A stretch of 64,000 nucleotides of DNA from Nocardioides luteus. GTDB lineage: Bacteria > Actinomycetota > Actinomycetes > Propionibacteriales > Nocardioidaceae. Positions within the stretch are counted from its first letter, which is position 1; every line of letters begins with the position of its first letter. The translations under genes and the position numbers were made by a program. Below are positions 49,747-57,072 of this stretch, piece after piece. Location: assembly GCF_015752315.1 (NCBI RefSeq), contig NZ_JADOVJ010000001.1:2658501-2722500 (forward strand). Direction: 5' to 3'. Below the pieces are notes generated by a model. The model was not told where the DNA came from. It searched no databases and saw only the letters and a program-made list of their open reading frames with translations.

Positions 49747-49752
49747 TAGCAT
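49747..49752 (+). promoter_or_regulatory. Leaderless -10 element of the cyclophilin gene
   Basis: TAGCAT ends 6 nt before the ATG at 49759; no ribosome-binding site is present. Confidence 0.55.
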
Positions 49753-49758
49753 CTGGGC

Positions 49759-50487
49759 ATGCTGACTCGTATGCTCCCGGCCGCTGCCGCCGCTGCCCTG
49801 CTTCTGACGCTCTCCGCCTGTGGCTCCTCCAGCGGTTCCGGGGACTCGGGTGAGGCTCAGGAGAGCAAGGGCCCGAAGTCGAGCGAGTCGAGCGACTGGA
49901 AGTCGATCGTGAAGGCCGGCTCCACCAGCTGCGACTACGCCGAGGACCCGATGGGCGCCTCGAAGGAGGTGGGCGCGCCGGAGAAGACCGCGCAGTACAC
50001 CGGCAAGGTCGCCGCCACCATCAACACCTCCGTCGGGCCGCTCGCGGTGACCCTCGACGCCGACAAGGCGCCGTGCACCGTCAACTCGTTCCTCTCGCTG
50101 GCCTCGCAGGACTACTACGACGGCACCAGCTGCCACCGCCTCGGCGCCAACCCGGGCTTCGAGCTGCTGCAGTGCGGCGACCCGACCGGCCAGGGCACCG
50201 GCGGCCCGGGCTACACCATCCCCGACGAGTTCAAGCCCAGTGACACCTTCCCGGCCGGCACGCTCGCCATGGCCAACACCGGTCAGCCCGACTCCGGCGG
50301 CAGCCAGTTCTTCATGGTCTTCGGCGACACCCAGCTCCCGCCCGCCTACACCGTCTTCGGCACCCTCGACGAGGCCGGCATCAAGACTCTCCAGGAGGTC
50401 GGCAAGGCAGGCGTGGCCGAGGCCGGCGGCGACGGCACCGGTGCTCCCAAGACTCCCGTCGAGTTCGAGACGATCACCGTCGGCTGA
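49759..50487 (+). CDS. Exported lipoprotein cyclophilin (peptidyl-prolyl isomerase)
   Basis: 242 residues. A lipoprotein signal with lipobox LSAC places the lipidated Cys at residue 21, followed by a Ser/Gly-rich linker to about 55. The cyclophilin domain (about 80-240) includes VNSFLSLASQDYYDGTSCHRL, GTLAMANTGQPDSGGSQFFMVF and YTVFGTLDEAG. It would assist proline isomerisation of exported proteins on the outer face of the membrane. A perfect 17-bp hairpin follows the gene. Confidence 0.93.
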   Translation: MLTRMLPAAAAAALLLTLSACGSSSGSGDSGEAQESKGPKSSESSDWKSIVKAGSTSCDYAEDPMGASKEVGAPEKTAQYTGKVAATINTSVGPLAVTLDADKAPCTVNSFLSLASQDYYDGTSCHRLGANPGFELLQCGDPTGQGTGGPGYTIPDEFKPSDTFPAGTLAMANTGQPDSGGSQFFMVFGDTQLPPAYTVFGTLDEAGIKTLQEVGKAGVAEAGGDGTGAPKTPVEFETITVG

Positions 50488-50509
50488 TCACCCTCGCGCC
50501 GAATCGGTG

Positions 50510-50547
50510 GTTGTGGGCGACGAAACTGTTGTTTCGTCGCCCACAAC
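50510..50547. terminator. Perfect 17-bp hairpin, terminator or dispersed repeat
   Basis: GTTGTGGGCGACGAAAC and its exact complement flank a TGTT loop. A second, outer repeat GCCGAA/TTCGGC surrounds it. It lies between the convergent cyclophilin and SoxR genes. Confidence 0.75.
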
Positions 50548-50585
50548 TGCATTCTCGGCTCGCCGGTTCGGCTGATTCGGCGGGA

Positions 50586-51059
50586 TCAGGCGCGGCGGCG
50601 GGGAGGGTCGCGGCGCAGGACCTTGGGGAGGTACGCGGCGCCGGCGCTCTGGGCGGCAGCGGCGTCGCCGGGATTGGAGATGCGGCAGCGCTGGAGCGAG
50701 AGACAGCCGCAGCCGATGCAGGAGTCGAGGTTGTCGCGAAGACGCTCCAGGGCGTGGATCTGCTCCTCGAGGCGGCGGCGCCAGTGCTTCGACATCCGGG
50801 CCCAGTCGGCCTTGGTCGGGGTCCGGTCCCCTGGCAGGCAGTCGAGCTCGGCCTTGATCTCGTCCAGGGAGAGCCCGACGTTGGCGGCCGCCCGGATGAA
50901 GGCGAGGCGGCGCAGGACGCTGCGCTCGAACGTACGCTGTCCCCCGGCCGATCGCTCGGCCTGGATCAGGCCCTGGCTCTCGTAGTAGCGGACCGCGGAG
51001 GCCGCGTAGCCGCTGCGGCGGGTCACCTCGCCCATCGTGAGCTGGTCGTGGGTGTTCAT
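50586..51059 (-). CDS. soxR: SoxR redox-sensitive MerR-family activator
   Basis: 157 residues: MerR winged helix-turn-helix with GEVTRRSGYAASAVRYYESQGLI (about 10-32), a dimerisation helix and the [2Fe-2S] ligand set CIGCGCLSLQRC with Cys114, 117, 119 and 125 in the CX2CXCX5C pattern of SoxR. In actinobacteria SoxR responds mainly to redox-active small molecules and induces a few oxidoreductases and transporters. The ATG at 51059 is chosen on family length. It is divergent from an SDR gene with a near-consensus SoxR box between them. Confidence 0.93.
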   Translation of the reverse strand: MNTHDQLTMGEVTRRSGYAASAVRYYESQGLIQAERSAGGQRTFERSVLRRLAFIRAAANVGLSLDEIKAELDCLPGDRTPTKADWARMSKHWRRRLEEQIHALERLRDNLDSCIGCGCLSLQRCRISNPGDAAAAQSAGAAYLPKVLRRDPPRRRA

Positions 51060-51086
51060 CTCACTCTTTTCTGTCGCAGCCCTTGA

Positions 51087-51104
51087 TCTCAAGTTCACTT
51101 TAGG
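51087..51104. promoter_or_regulatory. SoxR box
   Basis: TCTCAAGTTCACTTTAGG agrees with the known CCTCAAGTT-NN-CTTGAGG pattern at 14 of 16 fixed positions. It lies between soxR and the divergent SDR gene. Confidence 0.75.
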
Positions 51105-51119
51105 TTGAATCCTAGCGGC

Positions 51120-51818
51120 ATGAACCGATCACACAACCACGTTGCCGTCATCACCGGCGGCTCCGCCGGCCTGGGCCTCGCCCTGGCCACGGCGCTCCTC
51201 GAATCAGGGTGGAGCGTCGTCACCGACGCCCGCCACGCCGACCGCCTCCACGCCGCCCTGCCGGACAGCGCTCGGGTGACGACGCTGGCCGGCGACGTAC
51301 GCGACCGGGACCACCAGGACGCCATCGCCGCCGCCGTCGCGCGGCACGGGCGCCTGGACCTGCTCGTGCACAACGCCAGCGAGCTCGGCCCGATGCTTCC
51401 CCTGGCCGAGGTCCCCGAGAGCCTCTTCTCCCGCGTGCTCGAGACGAACCTGCTCGCTCCGCTGGCGCTCACCCAGCGGCTCCTCCCCTACCTGATCGCC
51501 TCCCGAGGCACCCTCGTCGGCATCTCCAGCGACGCGGCCGTCGAGCACTACCCGACCTGGGGCACGTACGCAGCCAGCAAGGCCGCCCTCGACCACGTTC
51601 TCCTCACCCTCGGTGAGGAGAACGGGGTCCGCGCCTATGCCGTCGACCCCGGCGACATGCGCACCGCGATGCACCAGGCCGCCTTCCCCAGCGAGGACAT
51701 CTCCGACCGCCCGCTCCCGGAATCGGTCGTTCCGCACCTGCTCGCACTGCTCACGAGCACGCAGCCCTCAGGGCGCTACCGCGCCACCGACCTCGCACCC
51801 GCAGGAGCAAGCCGATGA
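51120..51818 (+). CDS. Short-chain dehydrogenase/reductase
   Basis: 232 residues. Cofactor motif TGGSAGLGLALA (about 12-23), VHNASELG for the NAG-like loop, catalytic Ser in GISSDAA and the Tyr-x-x-x-Lys pair in TYAASKAALDH. It is an NAD(P)-dependent oxidoreductase of unknown substrate. The ATG at 51120 is preferred to a TTG at 51105. Expression is probably induced through the SoxR box just upstream, and the downstream QueA-like gene overlaps it by ATGA. Confidence 0.9.
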   Translation: MNRSHNHVAVITGGSAGLGLALATALLESGWSVVTDARHADRLHAALPDSARVTTLAGDVRDRDHQDAIAAAVARHGRLDLLVHNASELGPMLPLAEVPESLFSRVLETNLLAPLALTQRLLPYLIASRGTLVGISSDAAVEHYPTWGTYAASKAALDHVLLTLGEENGVRAYAVDPGDMRTAMHQAAFPSEDISDRPLPESVVPHLLALLTSTQPSGRYRATDLAPAGASR

Positions 51819-52876
51819 CGATGCTCGCCGAACGGCCCACGACCACCTTCCCCGCACCCGACGACACGACCGCTCCCGCGCCCGCGGAGTGGCGCGGCCT
51901 GGAGCGCGACGGCGTGCGCCTGCTCGTGGCGACTCCGGGCGGCGTACGACATGCGCGGTTCCGCAATCTTGCCGACCACCTCTCCCTCGGCGACCTGGTC
52001 GTGGTCAACGACTCGATCACCGAGGCGCGTCAGCTCGATGCCGACACGGTCGGTCGTGGCCGGGTCGTGCTCCACCTCGCCCAGCGCCTCGACACCGGCT
52101 GGGCGGTGGAGATCCGCTCGGCGCCGGACGCCGCCCGGTCCGTGCTCGACGCGGCCGAGGGCGACGTGGTCGTGACCGCGGGGCTCCGGGTCACGCTGCT
52201 CGAGCCGTACCCCGACGGCCGCCCCTCCTCCCCCACGGGCAAGGGAAACCGGCTGTGGCGCGCGGAGGTCACCGGCGACGTGACCGCCGAGCTGGCGCGG
52301 GCCGGCCGGCCGATCGCGTACGGCTATCTCGACCGGCGCTACCCGCTCGACGCCTACCAGACGGTCTTCGGGCACCGCCCCGGGAGCGCCGAGATGCCCT
52401 CAGCCGCGCGACCGTTCACCCATCCCCTGGTCACCGAGCTGGTCACGCACGGCATCCAGATCGCACCGGTCACCCTGCACACCGGCGTCTCCTCCCAGGA
52501 GGCCGGCGAGGCCCCCGGCGCGGAGTGGTTCGAGGTCTCCGAGACCACGGCCAGGCTGGTGGAGCAGACCAGGTACGCCGGTGGCCGCATCGTCGCGGCC
52601 GGCACCACCGTCACCCGGGCGCTGGAGTCGGCGGTTGTCCCGGCGACCGGTGCGGTGAGAGCAGCCAGCGGTTGGACCGACCGGGTGATCACGCCCGCCA
52701 ACCCGCCGTACGTCGTCAACGGGCTGATCACCGGCTGGCACGACCCGCAGGCCAGCCACCTGCTGCTCGTCGAGGCGGTGGCGGGTCCCGAGCTCACCCA
52801 GGCGGCCTACGACGCCGCGGTCGCCGAGGGCTACCTGTGGCACGAGTTCGGCGACTCCGCCCTCCTGCTCCCCTGA
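51815..52876 (+). CDS. QueA-like S-adenosylmethionine:tRNA ribosyltransferase-isomerase homolog
   Basis: 353 residues following the QueA fold: DLVVVNDSITEARQL, ERRYPLDAYQTVFG-like DRRYPLDAYQTVFGHRPGS, RPFTHPLVTEL, APVTLHTGVSSQ and PPYVVNGLITGWH...SHLLLVEAVAG. QueA adds the epoxycyclopentanediol part of queuosine to tRNA. Many actinobacteria carry such a homolog without the queuosine pathway, so the substrate here is doubtful. It is translationally coupled to the SDR and so falls in the same SoxR-linked operon. Confidence 0.85.
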   Translation: MTMLAERPTTTFPAPDDTTAPAPAEWRGLERDGVRLLVATPGGVRHARFRNLADHLSLGDLVVVNDSITEARQLDADTVGRGRVVLHLAQRLDTGWAVEIRSAPDAARSVLDAAEGDVVVTAGLRVTLLEPYPDGRPSSPTGKGNRLWRAEVTGDVTAELARAGRPIAYGYLDRRYPLDAYQTVFGHRPGSAEMPSAARPFTHPLVTELVTHGIQIAPVTLHTGVSSQEAGEAPGAEWFEVSETTARLVEQTRYAGGRIVAAGTTVTRALESAVVPATGAVRAASGWTDRVITPANPPYVVNGLITGWHDPQASHLLLVEAVAGPELTQAAYDAAVAEGYLWHEFGDSALLLP

Positions 52877-52886
52877 ACGCCGAGTG

Positions 52887-53324
52887 CTAGGACAGGGCGC
52901 CCTCGCCGTAGGTGACGGGGGTGCCGACCGCGACGGTGCGGCCGACGGTGCACAGCCGGGTCTCGGACTTCTTGATCGCGTCCGGGAGGACGGTGCGGGC
53001 AGCGTCGCCGGCCTCACCCTCGGGGAAGGTGATGTCGAAGGTGACCGAGATGTCGACCAGGCGGTTGCCCTGCTCGTCGCGGATCTTGGTGGCCGCGGCG
53101 AGGGCCTCGAAGGTCTCCATCGGCGACCGCTTTCCGGTGATGAAGTCGACGTCCAGGGCGCTGCAGCCGGCCAGGGCGGCGAGGAGCAGCTCGACCGGGG
53201 TGAAGTCGGGGTCGTCCCCGTGGCCGATCACCACGGTGCCACCTCGCTCGTTGGTGGCACGGAAGCGGTGCTCGCCGATCTTCTCCAGAGATACCGAGCG
53301 CTGGTCTGCCGCATCAGAAGTCAT
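52887..53324 (-). CDS. OsmC/Ohr-family protein
   Basis: 145 residues with the OsmC fold: DFTPVELLLAALAGCSALDVDFITGKR holds the first Cys, and SETRLCTVGRTV the second, the pair that reduces organic hydroperoxides in OsmC/Ohr proteins. The ATG at 53324 starts the conserved domain; the frame is open upstream without support. CACTCT ends 6 nt before it. Convergent with the QueA-like gene and divergent from pepN. Confidence 0.88.
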   Translation of the reverse strand: MTSDAADQRSVSLEKIGEHRFRATNERGGTVVIGHGDDPDFTPVELLLAALAGCSALDVDFITGKRSPMETFEALAAATKIRDEQGNRLVDISVTFDITFPEGEAGDAARTVLPDAIKKSETRLCTVGRTVAVGTPVTYGEGALS

Positions 53325-53348
53325 GGGGTAAGAGTGCCACTCGCCCGT

Positions 53349-53354
53349 TAGCCT
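53349..53354 (+). promoter_or_regulatory. Leaderless -10 element of pepN
   Basis: TAGCCT ends 7 nt before the GTG at 53362; no ribosome-binding site is present. Confidence 0.55.
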
Positions 53355-53361
53355 GTGCGAC

Positions 53362-55812
53362 GTGACCACCCAGAGCCTGCCCCTACGCCGTGACGAGGCC
53401 ATCGCCCGTGCCGGACTGCTGAAGATCGAGGACTACGACGTACGTCTCGACCTGGCCTCCAGCGAGGAGACCTTCCACTCGGTGACGACGATCCGGTTCA
53501 CCTCGAAGGGCGGGTCGACGTTCGTCGACCTGAAGCCGGTCTCGGTGGCTCGGATCAGCCTCAACGGCAGCCCGGTGGACCCGGCCACGCTCGCCAAGGG
53601 GCGCCTCCCGATCACCACGGTGGAAGGCACCAACGAGCTCGTCGTCGAGGCCACGATGCCGTTCCGCAACGACGGCGAGGGGCTGCACCGCAGCGTCGAC
53701 CCGGCCGACGGGCGGGCCTACGTCTACGGGATGTGCTTCATGGACGCCGCCCCGACGATCTTCGCCTGCTTCGACCAGCCCGACCTGAAGGCGCCCTACA
53801 CCTTCCACGTCACCGCGCCGCGCGACTGGACGGTGATCGGCAATGCGCCCGGCAGCCAGACCTCGCCGGGCGAGTGGGAGTTCGAGCGGAGCCAGCCGCT
53901 CTCGACCTACTTCGTCACGCTCGTCGCCGGACCGTGGCACATGATCCACGACGAGCACGACGGGATCCCGCTGTCGCTGAGCTCGCGGCAGAGCATCTCC
54001 GCCGACCTCGACAAGGACGCCGAGGAGCTCTTCACCCTCACCAAGCAGTGCTTCGACGAGTTCCACCGGCTCTTCGGCATCCGCTACCCGTTCGGCAACT
54101 ACCACCAGGCCTTCGTGCCGGAGTTCAACGCCGGCGCGATGGAGAACCCGGGCTGCGTGACCTTCCGGGATCCGCTGGTGTTCACCTCGCGGGTGACCCG
54201 TGGCATGCGGATCCAGCGCGCCACCACCGTCGCCCACGAGATGGCCCACCAGTGGTTCGGCGACCTGGTCACCCCGCAGTGGTGGGACGACCTGTGGCTC
54301 AACGAGTCGTTCGCCGAATACATGGGCAACCGGGTCACCGCCGACGTGACCCAGTACGACGACGCCTGGGCCGACATGTCCTACGCCCGCCGCCAGTGGG
54401 GGCTCACCGCCGACCAGCGTGGCTCGACCCACTCGGTCGCCGGCAACGGCGCCGAGGACGCGGTCTCCGCGCTGCAGAACTTCGACGGCATCTCCTACTC
54501 CAAGGGCTCCGCGATCCTGCGCCAGCTCGCCGCCTCGCTGGGCGACGACGTCTTCTTCGCCGGCGCGATCGACCACTTCACCCGGCACCGGTTCGGCAAC
54601 GCGACGATGCACGACCTGTTCGCGTCCTGGGCCTCGGCCGCGGACGAGGCGGGCGTCGACTTCGACCTCGACACCTTCACCTCCCAGTGGCTGCTCACCG
54701 CCGGCCCCGACACCCTCTCCTGGGACCCGGCGAAGATGGTCGTCAACCGCACCGCGCCGTCGCTGCACCCCGCCGACCGCCCCCACACGTTCCGCGCGGC
54801 GATCCTCAACGGGACCCGGTGGACCACCGAGGAGATCACCGTGGCCGGCGACCAGACGCCGCTGAAGGTCGCCGCCAACGCGGTCGTGCTCGACCCGTAC
54901 GACGACACCTGGGCCGCGGCGATCCCCGACTGGGAGACGGTCCAGGCGCTCAAGGCGGCACTGCCGGGCGTCACCGACGGCGGCCTGCGCGCGGGCGTGT
55001 GGAACAACCTGCGCAGCGCCTGGTTCAACGCCGCGGTCGACCCGGCCGACGTCATCGACATCGCCGAGGCGTCGCTGCCGATCGAGGACGTCGAGGACAG
55101 CCCGCGGCGCACCATGCCGTGGCTCTTCGGCTCGGTGGTGCCGCTGGCGCCCGCCGGGGCTCGCGAGCGGCTCCACCAGGCCGCTCTCCGCAAGCTCGAG
55201 GAGGTCGCCCCCGGGTCGGAGCTGCAGCTGTCGGCCTTCCGTGCGGCGATCCGCTCGGCGACCTCCGAGACGCTGCTGCGCGAGTGGCTGGCCGCTCCCC
55301 CGGCCGGCATCGAGACCGACCTCGACCTGCGCTGGCGCATCCTCGCCAAGCTCGCCGAGAACGGCTTCGCGTCTCGTGAGGAGCTGCGGGCGGCCTATGA
55401 CGCCGAGCCGGCCAACGACGCCCGCATCCACCTCAACGGCGCCCTGGTCAGCATCCCCGACGCGGAGGCGAAGGCGTACGGCTGGTCGGTGTTCACCGGT
55501 GAGACCGACCTGCCCAACTACGACATCCTGGCCGCCGGGCGGGCGTTCTGGACCGGTCCGGCCGAGCTCACCGCGGGCTATCTCGAGCGCTACTTCGCCG
55601 AGCTTCCCGCCACCGCCGAGAAGCGCTCGGGCTGGAGCCTGGCCGAGGCCGCCGAGGCGTTCTTCCCGAGCGGGTCGGTGACCGAGGAGACCCTCGCGGC
55701 CGCGAGGGCCGTCATCGAGCTGGATCTCGACCCGGGCGTACGCCGCCGGGTGTCCGATGCCGCCGACAACCTGCAGCGTCAGCTCGCGGTGAAGGTGACC
55801 TATCCCGCGTAG
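53362..55812 (+). CDS. pepN: Aminopeptidase N (M1 family)
   Basis: 816 residues. The M1 layout is complete: N-terminal beta domain, GAMENPG substrate motif (about 257-263), zinc site HEMAH (292-296) with Glu315 in LWLNESFAEY, the Tyr in GISYSKGSA, and a long helical C-terminal domain (ERAP1_C type) from about 500. It removes N-terminal residues from peptides in the cytoplasm. Leaderless GTG start. It precedes sbcD by 60 bp, but sbcD has its own promoter. Confidence 0.95.
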   Translation: MTTQSLPLRRDEAIARAGLLKIEDYDVRLDLASSEETFHSVTTIRFTSKGGSTFVDLKPVSVARISLNGSPVDPATLAKGRLPITTVEGTNELVVEATMPFRNDGEGLHRSVDPADGRAYVYGMCFMDAAPTIFACFDQPDLKAPYTFHVTAPRDWTVIGNAPGSQTSPGEWEFERSQPLSTYFVTLVAGPWHMIHDEHDGIPLSLSSRQSISADLDKDAEELFTLTKQCFDEFHRLFGIRYPFGNYHQAFVPEFNAGAMENPGCVTFRDPLVFTSRVTRGMRIQRATTVAHEMAHQWFGDLVTPQWWDDLWLNESFAEYMGNRVTADVTQYDDAWADMSYARRQWGLTADQRGSTHSVAGNGAEDAVSALQNFDGISYSKGSAILRQLAASLGDDVFFAGAIDHFTRHRFGNATMHDLFASWASAADEAGVDFDLDTFTSQWLLTAGPDTLSWDPAKMVVNRTAPSLHPADRPHTFRAAILNGTRWTTEEITVAGDQTPLKVAANAVVLDPYDDTWAAAIPDWETVQALKAALPGVTDGGLRAGVWNNLRSAWFNAAVDPADVIDIAEASLPIEDVEDSPRRTMPWLFGSVVPLAPAGARERLHQAALRKLEEVAPGSELQLSAFRAAIRSATSETLLREWLAAPPAGIETDLDLRWRILAKLAENGFASREELRAAYDAEPANDARIHLNGALVSIPDAEAKAYGWSVFTGETDLPNYDILAAGRAFWTGPAELTAGYLERYFAELPATAEKRSGWSLAEAAEAFFPSGSVTEETLAAARAVIELDLDPGVRRRVSDAADNLQRQLAVKVTYPA

Positions 55813-55859
55813 CCGAGGCGTCGCGGTGAGTCGGCGGCAAGAGTGTCCGTGCTCACCGA

Positions 55860-55865
55860 TAGTTT
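55860..55865 (+). promoter_or_regulatory. Leaderless -10 element of sbcD
   Basis: TAGTTT ends 7 nt before the ATG at 55873; no ribosome-binding site is visible. Confidence 0.55.
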
Positions 55866-55872
55866 TCGTTTC

Positions 55873-57072
55873 ATGCGGATCCTGCACACCTCCGACTGGC
55901 ACCTGGGCCGGTCCTTCCACCGGGAGGGCATGCTCGGGCACCAGGCGGCGTACGTCGACCATCTCCTCTCCGTGGTGGAGCAGGCAGAGGTCGACGTGGT
56001 GTGCGTCTCCGGTGATGTGTACGACCGCGCGCTTCCGCAGGTCGATGCCGTGCGGCTGGCCTCGGAGGCTCTTGCGCGCCTGGCCGCCTCGCGGGCGAAG
56101 GTGGTCATCACCAGCGGCAACCACGACTCCGCCCAGCGGCTGGGCTTCGGCTCCGAGCTGATCGACGCCGCCGGCATCTTCATCCGCACCGACCTGGCCG
56201 GCGTCGGCCGCCCGGTGATCCTCCCCGACGAGCACGGCGAGGTCGCCTTCTACGGCCTCCCCTATCTCGACCCCGACGCCGCCAAGGCGTCCTGGGGCCT
56301 GGAGTCGCGCTCCCACCAGGCGGCGCTGGGCGAGGCGATGCGCCGGGTGCGTGCGGACGTCGACCGGCGGGGTGCCCGCAACGTGGTGATGGCGCATGCC
56401 TTCGTCACCGGGGCCGAGCCCTCCGACTCCGAGCGCGACATCTCCGTCGGTGGTGTCTCGATGGTGCCGGCCAGCCTCTTCGAGGACATCTCCTACGCCG
56501 CCCTCGGCCACCTCCACGGCCGCCACACGATCACCGAGACGGTGCGCTACAGCGGCTCGCCGCTGGCCTACTCCTTCTCCGAGGCCAACCACCTCAAGGG
56601 CTCCTGGCTCATCGACCTCGACGAGTCCGGGTTCGTCGCCAGCGAGTTCGTGGAGGCGCCGGTCCCGCGCGCGCTGGCCCGGCTGCGCGGCACCCTCGAG
56701 GAGCTGCTGAGCGACCCGCGCCACGAGGCCCACGAGCAGTCGTGGCTGCAGATCACCCTGACCGACCGGATCCGCCCGGCCCAGGCGATGGAACGGCTGC
56801 GGAGGCGCTTCCCGCACACCCTCGTGCTGGGCTTCGAGTCCACCGCGCCGGTCCTGGGCGCGCTGTCCCAGCCCGACCCGGCCCGGCCGCGGCGTGACAT
56901 CGACCTGGTCACCGAGTTCGTGACCGAGCTGCGCGGCGAGCCCGCGGCCAAGGCCGAGCTCGCGCTGCTGCAGACCGCCGTCGACGCCTGCTGCGAGGAC
57001 CCCGAGGTCGACTCCCTCGACTCACGCGCCGGTGCGGCCGAGGAAGAGGAGTGGCTCGAGGTGCTCTTCTGA
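55873..57072 (+). CDS. sbcD: SbcD nuclease subunit (Mre11 type)
   Basis: 399 residues. Calcineurin-like phosphoesterase motifs are in order: SDWHLGRSF, SGDVYDRALP, TSGNHDSAQRL, VMAHAFVTG and LGHLHGRHT, giving the two-metal nuclease site. The C-terminal capping domain follows from about 270. With SbcC it forms the ATP-dependent nuclease that opens hairpins and processes protein-blocked DNA ends. The ATG at 55873 is taken on its promoter and family start. The stop overlaps the sbcC start by one base (TGATG). Confidence 0.95.
   Translation: MRILHTSDWHLGRSFHREGMLGHQAAYVDHLLSVVEQAEVDVVCVSGDVYDRALPQVDAVRLASEALARLAASRAKVVITSGNHDSAQRLGFGSELIDAAGIFIRTDLAGVGRPVILPDEHGEVAFYGLPYLDPDAAKASWGLESRSHQAALGEAMRRVRADVDRRGARNVVMAHAFVTGAEPSDSERDISVGGVSMVPASLFEDISYAALGHLHGRHTITETVRYSGSPLAYSFSEANHLKGSWLIDLDESGFVASEFVEAPVPRALARLRGTLEELLSDPRHEAHEQSWLQITLTDRIRPAQAMERLRRRFPHTLVLGFESTAPVLGALSQPDPARPRRDIDLVTEFVTELRGEPAAKAELALLQTAVDACCEDPEVDSLDSRAGAAEEEEWLEVLF

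Noticed and set aside
53383..56817. A very long (over 1100-codon) minus-strand open frame opposite pepN and sbcD
   Set aside because: It is antisense to two complete, motif-rich genes, has no recognisable domain and is the usual by-product of GC-rich third positions.
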